NCBI GenBank assembly: GCA_913053915.1
Contig: CAJXGP010000020.1
Location: 1-11,321 of the forward strand
Direction of reading: 5' to 3'
Length of the DNA: 11,321 bases
From: an uncultured Ignavibacteriales bacterium
GTDB taxonomy: Bacteria; Bacteroidota; Ignavibacteria; Ignavibacteriales; Ignavibacteriaceae
How positions within the stretch are numbered: the stretch's first letter is position 1; each line of letters opens with the position of its first letter. The translations under genes were made by a program, and so were the position numbers. The notes beneath the pieces were generated by a model. It was not told where the DNA came from and searched no databases. It saw nothing but the letters and a program-made list of their open reading frames with translations. Shown here one piece after another: positions 1 through 6,020 of this stretch.

Positions 1-362
1 CCGTGAAGACCGCCGGAAACTTTGTAAGAACTTTTATCAAATTTTCCGCCCGCATGCAGGAAAGTCATAACAACTTCAAGAGCCGAAATCTTTTCAACCG
101 GATGAATATCAACGGGTATTCCGCGTCCATTATCTTCAATAGTAATGCTCTCATCTTTATTGATTGTTATCTCAATCAAATCTGCGTAACCGACTAAGGC
201 TTCATCAATGCTGTTATCAACAACCTCATTAACCAAATGATGCAGACCTCTATTACCAACATCGCCGATAAACATTGCAGGTCGCTTGCGTACAGCTTCT
301 AATCCTTTTAATACATTTATATTTTTTGCACTATATTCATTACTTTCTTCTAATGTTGACAT
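1..362 (-). CDS. gyrB: DNA gyrase subunit B, N-terminal part (cut by window edge)
   Basis: The first 120 codons of GyrB are present; the gene continues past the left edge. GyrB is the ATPase subunit of the type IIA topoisomerase that introduces negative supercoils. The visible part is the GHKL ATPase domain. Around residues 43-54 is the N-box [11 protein letters not shown], with the presumed catalytic Glu46 and Mg-binding Asn50. Residues 76-82 are EDNGRGI, with the adenine-contacting Asp77, and residues 102-120 hold LHAGGKFD and the glycine-rich lid motif YKVSGGLH. The start at MSTLEES is the only good methionine; the GCGGAA upstream is a poor Shine-Dalgarno. It lies 88 bases downstream of dciA on the same strand. 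ParE has the same fold, but the place beside recF and dnaN strongly favours GyrB. Confidence 0.95.
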   Translation of the reverse strand, partial: MSTLEESNEYSAKNINVLKGLEAVRKRPAMFIGDVGNRGLHHLVNEVVDNSIDEALVGYADLIEITINKDESITIEDNGRGIPVDIHPVEKISALEVVMTFLHAGGKFDKSSYKVSGGLH

Positions 363-450
363 ATTTTTATTCCGCTTAATGTTTGTTTTATTTTCAAGAT
401 TTATTTCTTTTATTTGTTAAAAAAATTAATAACCTGTTTTAGTTTCTATA

Positions 451-735
451 TTAAATAAAGCGAACTCCTTTAATCCTTTTTTCGTTAAAATACTTATTTA
501 CTTTTTCCACTATAATTTTTTCTTTGAATTTCAATTCGCTTCTCCAAGCAGGATTATCAACTTTCAAATATAATACATCTTTAACGACTTTTACCGCTAT
601 CGCTATTTTTTCAAGGTCTGGAAATATTTTGTTAAAATCCGCTACAATATCGGATTGTTTTAATGTTTTTCTCAAATTATAAAGTGCAGGGTCTTTATTT
701 ATAATATCAGCCAAGCTTAAAAAATCGTTAGTCAT
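451..735 (-). CDS. dciA: DciA/DUF721 family protein, probable helicase-loading factor
   Basis: This 94-residue protein belongs to the DUF721 family, renamed DciA after family members were shown to help load or operate the replicative helicase DnaB in bacteria without DnaC or DnaI. The fit rests on a compact basic/hydrophobic domain with the family-typical stretch VDNPAWRSELKFKEK (about residues 59-73, Trp64 the hallmark), preceded by a beta segment and followed by a helix. It is a short version that is essentially only the DUF721 core, without the long disordered tail of some proteobacterial DciA proteins. Its ATG overlaps the recF stop by 8 bases, which implies translational coupling. A position next to recF and gyrB is common in the Bacteroidota/Chlorobiota group. 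The family call is firm; the helicase role is inferred from family knowledge. Confidence 0.85.
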   Translation of the reverse strand: MTNDFLSLADIINKDPALYNLRKTLKQSDIVADFNKIFPDLEKIAIAVKVVKDVLYLKVDNPAWRSELKFKEKIIVEKVNKYFNEKRIKGVRFI

Positions 736-1840
736 TTATTATCTGCCCTTGATTAATCTTTATCACATTATCATTGTCTTTTTTTTCTAAATAAGACATG
801 TTGGTAAAATCTGTGAGTGTAATAAAAGCTTGCCCAACACATCTTAAGTAATTACTGATTTTTTGCGCCCTATTGATATCCAATTCACCGAATACATCAT
901 CCAATAAAAACAATGAGGTTTTTCCCGTTATTTCTTTTAAATAAAAAAATTCGGCAAATCTTAAAACTACTTGAAATGTTTTATGTTGCCCCATTGAACC
1001 ATACTTTCGTAAATTATAACCGTTAATTTCAAAAATAAAGTCATCGCGATGGGGTCCGATCAAATTAGCGGTTCTTCTGAGTTCCTCATCTTTTTTTTCA
1101 TTCAAAAGATTGACAAACATCTCTTTTATATTCTCGTTTTTTCGATCTTCGAGAAAAGAATATTTGATTGTTGGAATTTCATCATTTCCCATTATTACTT
1201 CATAAGATGACTTAACAAACTCATTAAAATTCCGAATAAAATTTATTCGCTGTTTTATGATTTCACTTCCTGTATCAATCAATTTTTCCGTCCATGCTTC
1301 AAGCTCATCAAATAAAATCTTTCTTTTATTCTCTTTGATTTGCATCAGAAGATTAGAACGCTGCCGTAATGTTTTATTATAGTCTAACATGTTTTTTAAA
1401 TAAGCATTGTTAGATTGTGAAATAACCGAATCGACAAATCTTCTTCTTTCACTCGGTGAGCCTTGTGTAATGGAATGACCGGCGGGTGTCAAAAGGACGA
1501 TAGGAAATTTACCGATAACATTCGCTGAATATGTTATTTGCTTATTATTCAGAAAATAATATTTTCTGTTTTCGGCTGAAGAAAAGAATATTCTAACATT
1601 ATTTTGTGTCAAATCTCTAAATAAACCCTCTACTTCAAATTCATTCTCATTAAATCTAACCACTTCGCTATCGGATTTTGAATTGTACCCTTTTGTAGTA
1701 CAAAGATAATAAATTGATTCCAACACTGATGTTTTTCCTTGTCCATTTCCACCAACGATATAATTTATGCCGTCTGAAAAGTTTAATTTCGAATTTTTAT
1801 GACTCCGGAAGTTCTTTAGGTAAACAAACAATAAAGTCAT
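728..1840 (-). CDS. recF: DNA replication and repair protein RecF
   Basis: RecF (370 residues, normal length) is an SMC/ABC-like ATPase that, with RecO and RecR, directs RecA loading at single-strand gaps and stalled forks. Walker A is GGNGQGKT at residues 30-37. The family motif GSPSERRRFVD is at 127-137 and GPHRDDFIF at 262-270. The ABC signature is GSMGQHK at 281-287, followed by Walker B with D-loop, SLFLLDDVFGELD (309-321), and the TLTD switch near 341-344. The central helical arm lies between about 140 and 260. The signature is slightly unusual: many RecF proteins have GQ followed by R/K-S/T, and here it is GQHKT. The ATG follows the dnaN stop after one base (TGAAATG) and the stop overlaps dciA, so dnaN, recF and dciA are probably co-translated. 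Confidence 0.97.
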   Translation of the reverse strand: MTLLFVYLKNFRSHKNSKLNFSDGINYIVGGNGQGKTSVLESIYYLCTTKGYNSKSDSEVVRFNENEFEVEGLFRDLTQNNVRIFFSSAENRKYYFLNNKQITYSANVIGKFPIVLLTPAGHSITQGSPSERRRFVDSVISQSNNAYLKNMLDYNKTLRQRSNLLMQIKENKRKILFDELEAWTEKLIDTGSEIIKQRINFIRNFNEFVKSSYEVIMGNDEIPTIKYSFLEDRKNENIKEMFVNLLNEKKDEELRRTANLIGPHRDDFIFEINGYNLRKYGSMGQHKTFQVVLRFAEFFYLKEITGKTSLFLLDDVFGELDINRAQKISNYLRCVGQAFITLTDFTNMSYLEKKDNDNVIKINQGQIIND

Positions 1841-1841
1841 T

Positions 1842-2951
1842 TCAATTATTTAACCGTATGGGCATCAATAAAAACATAGTGTCTTCATTTTCTTTAGGTT
1901 GAGACGGTACAATAATACACGCTTTAGTAGAAGAATGCAGCTTAAAAATTATTTCGTCATCTTCGATATGGTTTAAAATTTCTTGCAAGTAAATTGTGTT
2001 AAAACCGATTTCCATTGGTTCGCCATCATATTCACAATGTAGATGTTCCTTTGCTTTTGATCCTCTCTCATTATCTTCGGCTGATATTTCCAAGTCATTT
2101 GTTTCGATCGAAAACCGGACTTGTTTATTATCCGCTATAGAAAATAGTATCATTCTTTTTACACTTGCCAATATCTCTTTGGCATCTAGTTTTAATTTAT
2201 TTTCATTTACCAACGGAATAACACTATTATAAGCAGGATACTTATCATTAATCAATCTGGAAATAAAAGTAATATCATCTATTTTAAACAAAGCATTAGA
2301 ATTGCTAAAATAAAACTTAACGTCATTATGAGATATTAATTTTAATAATATTGAAATAGCTTTTTCCGGAATTACATATTGTTGATTATCATCAAATTTT
2401 AAGTTCTTATTTATATGCTTTATTAACCGGTGACTATCAGTGGTAATAAACTTAAGCCCTTCATCTGAAAACTCAAATAACATACCTGTCATTGCGGGAC
2501 GTACATCTTCCTTACCGATAGCGAACGAAGTGTATTCAAAAGCCCTTCTCAAATCGTCACCTGCTATAGTAGTTTCATTTTCTACAGGCACTTTGGGTAT
2601 AATCGGAAAGTCATCATGAGGAAGATAACTGATATCATATTCTCCATTATCGGTGGTTAATTTAATTTTTGATGAAGATTCTACCTTAAAATGTACTAGT
2701 GTATCTCCCAATGAACGGATAATTTCGTAGAGCAGTTTTGCAGGCAGTACCATTTTAATATTGTCGTCAGCCGCAACATTGATTGACGAAATTAATGACA
2801 TTTCAAGGTCTGTTGCATATACGGTTAAAGAACCATCCTGTATATCAAAAAGAAAATTTTCCAATATTGACATTGGGGTACGAACGGGAACTGCAGGAAT
2901 TATCTTGGATAATAACTTTTCGAGAACCTTACTGTTAATCTTAAATTCCAT
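1842..2951 (-). CDS. dnaN: DNA polymerase III beta subunit (sliding clamp)
   Basis: The beta clamp (369 residues, typical length) forms a ring dimer around DNA and tethers the replicative polymerase and other factors. Three similar domains can be laid out at about 1-125, 126-248 and 249-369. Family landmarks are VRTPMSILENFLF (23-35), RPAMTGMLFEF (151-161), the TDSHRL loop (171-176) that contributes to the client-binding pocket, LINDKYPAY (233-241), and the C-terminal MPIRL (363-367) that completes the pocket. The ATG is preceded by AAAGGA with 8 bases between, a clear Shine-Dalgarno. It lies one base upstream of recF. Unlike the classic dnaA-dnaN order, a lipoprotein gene and a long non-coding region separate it from dnaA, so it probably has its own promoter; two small hairpins precede it. 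Confidence 0.98.
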   Translation of the reverse strand: MEFKINSKVLEKLLSKIIPAVPVRTPMSILENFLFDIQDGSLTVYATDLEMSLISSINVAADDNIKMVLPAKLLYEIIRSLGDTLVHFKVESSSKIKLTTDNGEYDISYLPHDDFPIIPKVPVENETTIAGDDLRRAFEYTSFAIGKEDVRPAMTGMLFEFSDEGLKFITTDSHRLIKHINKNLKFDDNQQYVIPEKAISILLKLISHNDVKFYFSNSNALFKIDDITFISRLINDKYPAYNSVIPLVNENKLKLDAKEILASVKRMILFSIADNKQVRFSIETNDLEISAEDNERGSKAKEHLHCEYDGEPMEIGFNTIYLQEILNHIEDDEIIFKLHSSTKACIIVPSQPKENEDTMFLLMPIRLNN

Positions 2952-2968
2952 TTATTATATCCTTTTAA

Positions 2969-3005
2969 AGTATGTAAAATACTAAAATTGAGAAACAATC
3001 TCAAT
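2969..3005 (-). terminator. Two adjacent hairpins between the lipoprotein gene and dnaN
   Basis: On the minus strand, reading towards dnaN, a perfect 7-bp stem ATTGAGA/TCTCAAT with a 5-base loop (2987-3005) is followed by TTTTAG and then a 5-bp stem TAGTA-type hairpin, AGTAT/ATACT with a 5-base loop (2969-2983). The first stem plus a T-rich tail resembles a weak intrinsic terminator for the lipoprotein gene, whose stop lies about 85 bases upstream. It could equally be an attenuator or operator for dnaN, whose ATG is about 36 bases downstream. GC content is low, so strength is doubtful. Confidence 0.35.
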
Positions 3006-3089
3006 GTTAAAAGAAGGTAAATAGCGGTATATTATAAATAATTGTAGAGATACTATAACTAATATTTATACAAGTAATTAGAACAATCT

Positions 3090-3488
3090 TTAAAATATGA
3101 CTGGGTTGTTTTTAGTCTGATTATCATTATTGGATTTAGTTGCAGTTAATGTATAAATACCTCCACTTATATAGCTGGAATAGAAAACTAAAATTTTAGT
3201 ACCGGCATTTATAGTAACAGTTCCATTTACATCTCCTGAAACACTAGAGCCGGTTACACCTATAGGAATATCGTAAGTAGTTACATATTGATATTTACCT
3301 TGAGGAATGTTTTTAATTTGCACTAAATTACCTGAAGATATCTTTACTAAATTACCCCTAAAATTTACATATATATTACCTGCTGCGGCATTTTTAAACA
3401 TTATGCTGTTATTTACATTACCGGAACAGCCGTTAAATAAAAATAAGATTGTTAACATGAAAAACGATAATGTTATTAATCTTTTCAT
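3090..3488 (-). CDS. Small predicted lipoprotein of unknown function
   Basis: I do not recognise this 132-residue protein. Its N-terminus is a clear lipoprotein signal: Lys2-Arg3, a hydrophobic stretch to about residue 18, then a lipobox with Cys21 (LFNGC), with Ser at the next position, so signal peptidase II cleavage and lipid anchoring are expected. The mature part (22-132) is glycine-, asparagine- and beta-rich, with a segment IKNIPQGKYQY (58-68) that recalls a small beta-sandwich, and it ends in an Asn/Lys-rich tail. The start is well supported by GAGGCGG a few bases before the ATG, one of the best ribosome-binding sites in the window. It sits alone between the dnaA-downstream origin region and dnaN, in the same direction as both. 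A role in replication is not implied by the sequence; it may be an insertion into the ancestral dnaA-dnaN order. Confidence 0.8.
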   Translation of the reverse strand: MKRLITLSFFMLTILFLFNGCSGNVNNSIMFKNAAAGNIYVNFRGNLVKISSGNLVQIKNIPQGKYQYVTTYDIPIGVTGSSVSGDVNGTVTINAGTKILVFYSSYISGGIYTLTATKSNNDNQTKNNPVIF

Positions 3489-3647
3489 AACCGCCTCTTT
3501 TTAAAGAAAACAATTTTCATAAAATTTATATATCATAAAAATTAGTTTAATTCTTTCTAATAATCAATATTTTTTAATATTAAAAAATCTCCTTTAACAT
3601 ATATTCAACATGCTTATAATTATTAATAGTTTAAAGATAAATATATA

Positions 3648-3662
3648 TAATAATAATAGTAT
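3648..3662 (+). promoter_or_regulatory. Candidate DnaA-trio element
   Basis: Three TAA triplets, one TAG and one TAT run in register directly into the DnaA box that begins at 3663, with a TATATATA tract on the other side. In the B. subtilis-type basal unwinding system, repeated triplets read 3'-GAT/AAT-5' next to a DnaA box guide DnaA onto single-stranded DNA. The orientation here (TAA/TAG strand carrying the box as TGTGGATA) agrees with that layout. Low-complexity AT-rich sequence can imitate it. Confidence 0.5.
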
Positions 3663-3679
3663 TGTGGATATGTGTATAA
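3663..3679 (-). promoter_or_regulatory. Two overlapping DnaA boxes
   Basis: The plus strand reads TGTGGATATGTGTATAA. This contains TGTGGATAT (8 of 9 matches to the reverse complement of TTATCCACA) and TGTGTATAA (the reverse complement of TTATACACA, a full match to TTATNCACA), sharing one base. Both point the same way, towards the AT-rich tract at 3600-3660. A weaker AGTTGATAA follows at 3679-3687. Confidence 0.75.
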
Positions 3680-3807
3680 GTTGATAATAGATAAAAAATA
3701 CTCATTAAAAAGCTAAATTTATTTTTAAAATATTATTCTCAAAAACTTGTTTTCGAACTAACAAAAATGGTAATATATAACAGATTACGAGTTTTTAGTT
3801 TTCGATT

Positions 3808-3867
3808 TTGAATTTAATTTTTTTTATTTGATAAACCCATTCGTTTTTTAATAAAAAAAAAATTCAA
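3808..3867. repeat. A-tract inverted repeat in the origin
   Basis: Bases 3808-3828 (TTGAATTT, AA, eight T, ATT) pair with 3850-3867 (AAT, ten A, TTCAA). There are 8 bp, then 7 bp, then 3 bp, interrupted by a 2-base and a 1-base bulge, around a loop of about 21 bases. The arms are nearly pure A/T tracts, so they may act as a bent or easily melted element, not as an RNA terminator. Confidence 0.55.
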
Positions 3868-3877
3868 GAATTATCAT

Positions 3878-3914
3878 TGTGGAAAACTACTTGATAAGAA
3901 GTAAGATTTCCACA
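3878..3914. repeat. Stem-loop with DnaA-box-like arms
   Basis: TGTGGAAA (3878-3885) and TTTCCACA (3907-3914) form a perfect 8-bp inverted repeat. Inside it TACTT (3888-3892) pairs with AAGTA (3899-3903) around the hexaloop GATAAG. The left arm extends to TGTGGAAAA, 8 of 9 matches to a DnaA box; the right arm (ATTTCCACA) matches 7 of 9. It could be two opposed weak DnaA boxes, a cruciform, or both. Confidence 0.55.
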
Positions 3915-3933
3915 TAAGTTAATAAATGCGAAA

Positions 3934-3975
3934 TTATCAACATTTAATTCAATGGTTATTAACTAATTATTAACA
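3934..3975 (+). promoter_or_regulatory. Two variant DnaA boxes
   Basis: TTATCAACA at 3934-3942 (8 of 9 to TTATCCACA) and TTATTAACA at 3967-3975 (7 of 9) lie on the plus strand. The same two variants recur as a pair at 5666-5685 on the other side of dnaA, which raises the chance that both are used. Confidence 0.45.
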
Positions 3976-4180
3976 TTACTATGCAAGACGGCTATTATGA
4001 AGAATGAAAAGGGAAAATTTTATTTCTTAATTTAAGTATAGAGTTGTGTATATAATATTTTCTGAGTTCCGGTGACGATAAGGTCGGAAAAAAAGTCGGA
4101 GAAGTTGGGATTTTCTCTTTCACAAAAGGAAGCTTTTAATTATAATACTTAGTTTCCGATATAGATTATGTGTTATAAAA

Positions 4181-5584
4181 CTAGGAAAAATTTACTTCAA
4201 TCGTATTTTTAAGATCACCGATCGTTTCTTCCAAAACAGGATCAATTAATATAGAATCTTGAATTAAAGTACATGCATGAATTACGGTAGAATGATCTCT
4301 TCCTCCAAAATGCAGACCTATAGTTTTTAGTGATGATTTAGTCATTTCTTTTGATAAATACATTGCAATTTGTCTAGCTGAAACAATCTCTTTTCTTCGT
4401 GTTTTATCTCTAATTTTGTTTTCATCTATTTTAAAATAATCACAGACTATTTTGGTGATATTTTCAATAGTGATATTAACTTTCCTATTAGTTGCAATTT
4501 CTTTAACGGTTTTTTTAGCCAATTCGAGATTAATTTCTTTAGAGTTTAATGATGCATTAGCTAAAAGTTTTATCAAGCAGCCTTCCAGCTCTCGAATGTT
4601 GGAAGTTATATTATTAGCAATATATTCAATCACATCGCTTAAAATGGTCATTCCAAAATCTTCAGATTTTTTTTTAAGAATAGCAATTCTGGTTTCCAAT
4701 TCCGGGGGTTGTATATCGGCGGATAATCCCCATTGGAATCGTGAAATAAGTCTTTCATTCAACCCGTTTAGATCTTTTGGCGGTTTATCGCTGGAGAGAA
4801 TGATTTGTTTACTCAATTGATGAAGAATATTGAAGATATGAAAAAAAAGATCTTGAGTTTTTTCTTTCCCTATTAAAAATTGAATATCGTCAATAATCAA
4901 AACATCCATGCTTCTATAAAAGTTTTGAAATTCGTTTACCTTGTTTGATTGAATAGCCTCTACAAACTCGACGGTAAAAATATCGGATGAAAGATAAATA
5001 ACTTTTTTAGAAGGGAATTGTTTGATGATTTTGTTTCCAATAGCTTGAATCAAGTGAGTTTTTCCAAGCCCAACACCCCCATAAATAAATAATGGATTAA
5101 AAGATGTACCACCGGGATTATTGCCAATAGCGATGGCAGCAGCTCTGGCAAGTTGATTGCCTTCACCTTTAATAAAATTTTCAAAAGTATACCGTGGATT
5201 CAAAAAAGTTTCAAAACCTTGCAAGTTTTCGTCGGTACTTGATTGAACGGTTTCTACTTTTTTAAATTCAGTTATATCCTCACTTCCGCTTTCAACTTCA
5301 TCTTCTTCTGAAATAATATAAGCTAATTTAGCTTTTGGTCCTAAAACCTCATGAATTATTTTGTTAATTAAAGTATTAAAATGTTCGTCAATCCATTCCC
5401 AAAAAAACTGATTTGGAAGTTGAATTTTAAGTGTTGAATTTTCCAACTCAAGGGGGATTATAGGTAAGAACCATGTATTATAAGTTAAAGCACTTACATT
5501 TTCTTCAATGGTTTTAAGGCATTCTTTCCACGCTTCCGGTGCTTGCATTTTATAAGTTTTGTTAATCATTTCAGTATTCAACAT
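4181..5584 (-). CDS. dnaA: Chromosomal replication initiator protein DnaA
   Basis: DnaA (467 residues) is the AAA+ initiator that binds DnaA boxes, melts the origin and recruits the helicase. Domain I is about residues 14-92 (ending near KAKLAYI), followed by an acidic/polar linker (93-125). The AAA+ core starts near FLNPRYTFENFI (127-138). Walker A is GGVGLGKTH at 169-177 and Walker B is VLIIDDIQF at 228-236. Sensor 1 is IILSSDKPP (261-269), the arginine-finger segment is ERLISRF (277-283) and sensor 2 is NIRELEG (329-335). Domain IV, the DNA-binding helix-turn-helix, carries the signature GGRDHSTVIHA at 427-437. The start is uncertain: ATGs occur at residues 1, 6 and 13, none has a Shine-Dalgarno, and a perfect DnaA box ends 6 bases before the first. 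DnaA boxes on both sides suggest autoregulation. Confidence 0.98.
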   Translation of the reverse strand: MLNTEMINKTYKMQAPEAWKECLKTIEENVSALTYNTWFLPIIPLELENSTLKIQLPNQFFWEWIDEHFNTLINKIIHEVLGPKAKLAYIISEEDEVESGSEDITEFKKVETVQSSTDENLQGFETFLNPRYTFENFIKGEGNQLARAAAIAIGNNPGGTSFNPLFIYGGVGLGKTHLIQAIGNKIIKQFPSKKVIYLSSDIFTVEFVEAIQSNKVNEFQNFYRSMDVLIIDDIQFLIGKEKTQDLFFHIFNILHQLSKQIILSSDKPPKDLNGLNERLISRFQWGLSADIQPPELETRIAILKKKSEDFGMTILSDVIEYIANNITSNIRELEGCLIKLLANASLNSKEINLELAKKTVKEIATNRKVNITIENITKIVCDYFKIDENKIRDKTRRKEIVSARQIAMYLSKEMTKSSLKTIGLHFGGRDHSTVIHACTLIQDSILIDPVLEETIGDLKNTIEVNFS

Positions 5585-5590
5585 AAAACG

Positions 5591-5599
5591 TTATCCACA
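5591..5599 (+). promoter_or_regulatory. Perfect DnaA box at the dnaA start
   Basis: TTATCCACA, a full consensus match, ends 6 bases before the first dnaA ATG and directly abuts a TATAAT sequence on the dnaA strand. DnaA bound here would block transcription or translation start, which fits the known autorepression of dnaA in many bacteria. Confidence 0.8.
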
Positions 5600-5605
5600 A
5601 TTATA
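5598..5605 (-). promoter_or_regulatory. Candidate dnaA promoter -10/-7 element
   Basis: The minus strand reads TATAATTG, containing a perfect sigma-70 -10 hexamer (TATAAT, 5605-5600) and also close to the Bacteroidota -7 motif TAnnTTTG. A TTTG lies at 5631-5628, about 22 bases upstream. Use of this element would start the mRNA only about 8-9 bases before the first ATG. Confidence 0.4.
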
Positions 5606-5665
5606 AACATTAAAAATTTGCTAAAAACAAACTATTTTTCAAAAAAAATGATAAAGCAAAACGGA

Positions 5666-5685
5666 TTATCAACAAGTTATTAACA
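5666..5685 (+). promoter_or_regulatory. Pair of variant DnaA boxes
   Basis: TTATCAACA (5666-5674, 8 of 9) and TTATTAACA (5677-5685, 7 of 9) lie in the same direction two bases apart. The same two variants occur in the region downstream of dnaA. Confidence 0.5.
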
Positions 5686-5817
5686 CTAAATGAGTGGGCA
5701 TAAAGTATATAAAGCAAATAACTTAAGTCCTTCCGCTTAAAACATTCACACAAGCTTGCCGTAATAAGGAAGCGTTGTTATCATTATTTTGATGTGGAAC
5801 GTTTTCACAAAAAAAAG

Positions 5818-5837
5818 TTATCCACAAGATATTCACA
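5818..5837 (+). promoter_or_regulatory. DnaA box pair, one perfect
   Basis: TTATCCACA (5818-5826) is a full consensus match. ATATTCACA (5829-5837) differs from TTATTCACA only in the first base. The two are in tandem, two bases apart, the same spacing as in the pair at 5666-5685. Confidence 0.75.
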
Positions 5838-5930
5838 CATTCTATGAGCCCTCGCTCTTAACAAAAAGTAGGAAATATTATTCTTTAGTGCAAATTAATT
5901 TTTAAAAAAGAATTTTTTTTTTGGTAAGAT

Positions 5931-5938
5931 TATAATTG
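5931..5938 (+). promoter_or_regulatory. Candidate rpmH operon promoter -10 element
   Basis: TATAATTG lies about 82 bases upstream of rpmH, the same octamer as in front of dnaA. An A6-GAA-T10 tract sits just upstream (5904-5922) and could act as a bent, UP-like element. No clear -35 hexamer is visible at 17 bases, so confidence is limited. Confidence 0.35.
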
Positions 5939-6020
5939 GCTGAATGCACAAAAATAAGTATCTTGTATGTTTAAAATTCAATAATTATTTTTGAAATCTT
6001 TTGATAAATAGGAATGAATA

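Larger units (their letters stand above)
3489..4180. other. Non-coding origin region downstream of dnaA (candidate unwinding half of oriC)
   Basis: No convincing gene lies in these 692 bases. The stretch is very AT-rich and contains DnaA-box-like sequences (3663-3679, 3878-3886, 3934-3942, 3967-3975), TAA/TAG triplets next to the first pair, an A-tract inverted repeat (3808-3867), a stem-loop with DnaA-box-like arms (3878-3914) and a patch of about 48% GC at 4061-4110. The place between dnaA and dnaN matches that of the unwinding region of the Bacillus subtilis origin (incC). Assignment as oriC rests on box density, AT-richness and gene context; no skew calculation was made. Confidence 0.65.
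5585..6020. other. Divergent dnaA/rpmH spacer, upstream half of the origin
   Basis: These 436 bases separate leftward dnaA from rightward rpmH and mark the switch in coding polarity. They hold perfect DnaA boxes at 5591-5599 and 5818-5826 and variants at 5666-5674, 5677-5685 and 5829-5837. Weaker TTCACA sequences lie at 5742-5750 and 5801-5809. Candidate promoters face outward at each end. No gene is seen; short open frames of 11-16 codons look accidental. Together with 3489-4180 this suggests a bipartite oriC flanking dnaA. Confidence 0.75.

Noticed and set aside
3..197. Plus-strand open frame opposite gyrB
   Set aside because: It is the antisense shadow of the GyrB ATPase domain, whose motifs are unmistakable on the minus strand.
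3995..4123. 42-codon open frame with GTG start on the minus strand downstream of dnaA (begins MKEKIPTSPT)
   Set aside because: No ribosome-binding site, no recognisable family, and its stop-free run is explained by the local GC-richer patch. The composition (many Pro, Ser, Thr) looks accidental.
4099..4137. Possible terminators for dnaA: GAGAA/TTCTC (4099-4117) and AAAAG/CTTTT (4124-4137)
   Set aside because: Stems are only 5 bp, one with a 9-base loop, and neither is followed by a proper T-tract on the dnaA strand. Not strong enough to annotate.
5690..5740. 16-codon ORF beginning MSGHKVYKAN in the dnaA-rpmH spacer
   Set aside because: Too short, no ribosome-binding site and embedded among DnaA boxes.
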